From the NCBI GenBank assembly GCA_947456845.1, contig CANGUJ010000157.1:1-8231 (forward strand): DNA of 8,231 nucleotides, read 5' to 3'. The position numbers and the translations under genes were made by a program. Every line of letters begins with the position of its first letter. Position 1 is the stretch's first letter. The notes beneath the pieces were generated by a model. It was not told the origin of the DNA. It searched no databases and saw only the letters and a list, made by a program, of their open reading frames with translations. Source of the DNA: Burkholderiales bacterium (GTDB taxonomy: Bacteria > Pseudomonadota > Gammaproteobacteria > Burkholderiales > JAEUOS01). Below are positions 7,095-8,231 of this stretch, one piece after another.

Positions 7095-8231
7095 TGCGCG
7101 CCCCCGGTCGCCGACAAGCCGCCGGCCGGCATCCCGAGGCGCGCGCGCTGCGCGGCGGCCCTGTACCTGCGGTCACCCACCGCCACCAGCCCGCCAAGCG
7201 CCATGAGCACGCAGCCGATCCAGATCCAGGTGACGAAGGGTTTCACATGCACCCGGACGATCCAGGCGTTCCCGTCGGGTTCGCCAAGGGCGACGTAGAC
7301 ATCGCGGGTAAGGCCGGAGTCGATCGCGGCTTCCGTCATGGGATTCTGTTGCACCTTGTAGACGCGCTTTTCAGGATGCAGGACATGGGTCACCCGGTCG
7401 CCGTCGAGCAACTGCAACTCGCCCCTGATGGCGTTGTAGTTGGGCCCCCTGACCTCCCGCACCCCGTTGAAGCGCAGGGTGATGTCGCCCACCGTCGCGG
7501 TTTGTCCGGGCAGCATGCTGAGATCGGCATCGCGCTCGTAGGATTTCACCATGGTCACGCCGACGATGAAGACCGCCACGCCGAGGTGCGCCAGCAGCAT
7601 GCCCCAGTAGCCGCCCGGCTGCAGGGAAAGCCGCACCCAGGTCGCCCCGGGGCGCGGCCAGGCATCGCCGGCCTTTTCACGCAGGTTGACCAGCGCCGTG
7701 GTCATGATCCATGCCGCCATCAGCAGGCCGATGCAGGTCAGGGGCTTCCAGGCGCCGGCGGCGACCGGCGCGAGCAAGGCGCATATGACGCTCACCGCCG
7801 CCGCCCAGCGCAGGCGCCGGGCCAGGTCCGGAACGGCGGCGGACTTCCAGCGCGCGATCGGACCGACCCCCATGAGGAAGACCGCCGGCGCCAGCACCGG
7901 CACGAACACGGTCTCGAAGTACGGGGGCCCCACCGAGATCTTGCCCAAGCCGAGCGCGTCGAGGATCAGTGGATACAGCGTGCCCAGCAGCACCGTGCCG
8001 GCGGCCGCCAGCAGCATCACGTTGTTGGTCAGGAGCATGGATTCGCGCGACACCAGTTCAAAGCGGGAACCGATGCCCACGCGTGAGGCGCGCCAGCCGA
8101 ACAGAATCAATGATCCGCCCACCACCACCACCAGGAAACCGAGGATGAAGACGCCGCGCCTGGGGTCCGTGGCGAACGCATGCACCGAGGTCAGCACGCC
8201 GGAGCGCACGAGGAAGGTGCCCAACAGCGAA
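7091..8231 (-). CDS. ccmF: cytochrome c-type biogenesis protein CcmF (C-terminal part, cut by window edge)
   Basis: CcmF is the large polytopic haem lyase of System I. It receives haem from holo-CcmE and, with CcmH and CcmI, attaches it to apocytochrome c. The frame is open to the right edge, where SLLGTFLVRSGVLTSVHAFA is read straight through. The true start lies outside the window, and a TTG at 8224 is an internal leucine codon, not a start. About 379 codons are visible, roughly the last 55-60% of the usual 640-670 residues. The conserved periplasmic His is in SVHAF (codon 8182-8180), matching H303 of E. coli. A conserved membrane His lies in WGMLLAHLGVAVF (codon 7588-7586), matching H491, one of the proposed b-haem ligands. 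The WWD tryptophan-rich domain should lie just off the edge. The periplasmic domain (LPGQTATVGDITLRF, NPMTEAAIDSGL, RDVYVALGEP) and a final membrane helix (FVTWIWIGCVLMALGGLVAV) are intact. Confidence 0.96.
   Translation of the reverse strand, partial: SLLGTFLVRSGVLTSVHAFATDPRRGVFILGFLVVVVGGSLILFGWRASRVGIGSRFELVSRESMLLTNNVMLLAAAGTVLLGTLYPLILDALGLGKISVGPPYFETVFVPVLAPAVFLMGVGPIARWKSAAVPDLARRLRWAAAVSVICALLAPVAAGAWKPLTCIGLLMAAWIMTTALVNLREKAGDAWPRPGATWVRLSLQPGGYWGMLLAHLGVAVFIVGVTMVKSYERDADLSMLPGQTATVGDITLRFNGVREVRGPNYNAIRGELQLLDGDRVTHVLHPEKRVYKVQQNPMTEAAIDSGLTRDVYVALGEPDGNAWIVRVHVKPFVTWIWIGCVLMALGGLVAVGDRRYRAAAQRARLGMPAGGLSATGGAQ

Noticed and set aside
1..8231. Search for mobile elements, CRISPR arrays, tRNA or rRNA genes, and defence or toxin-antitoxin genes
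   Set aside because: No transposase, integrase, spaced direct repeats, tRNA-like fold or other such signature was recognised. The region looks like ordinary chromosome with one decayed gene.

Overview
This is a GC-rich window whose protein families and arrangement fit a betaproteobacterium, most likely in the Burkholderiales and perhaps near Alcaligenaceae. The class-level call rests on AcnB type, separate ccmH and ccmI genes, and overall composition. The genus cannot be fixed from the sequence alone.

Layout: positions 1-38 may hold the last codons of an upstream gene. A complete acnB (aconitase B, TCA cycle) runs rightward at 79-2664 and ends at a strong rho-independent terminator. A complete cation diffusion facilitator (CDF) metal exporter follows at 2854-3828, also rightward. 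Everything further right reads leftward. A badly damaged Ldh-family (malate/L-lactate dehydrogenase type) pseudogene lies at about 3830-4684, converging on the CDF gene. Beyond it is the 3' half of a System I cytochrome c maturation operon in the order ccmF (cut by the window edge), ccmG, ccmH, ccmI. Its genes overlap by 4, 8 and 4 nt.

How the genes work together: CcmF, CcmH and CcmI form the haem ligation module. CcmG and CcmH handle thiol-disulfide chemistry on the apocytochrome CXXCH cysteines. The neighbouring genes (aconitase, metal exporter, Ldh remnant) are metabolic or transport genes with no evident functional tie to the ccm operon.

No new biological system is visible. The most informative observation is the Ldh pseudogene. 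It carries two in-frame stops, two single-base losses (both in five-base C tracts), loss of the N-terminal segment that normally bears the SHG motif, and an eroded C-terminus. A perfect GC hairpin just upstream of the CDF start codon, where no Shine-Dalgarno is recognisable, is a smaller point of interest.
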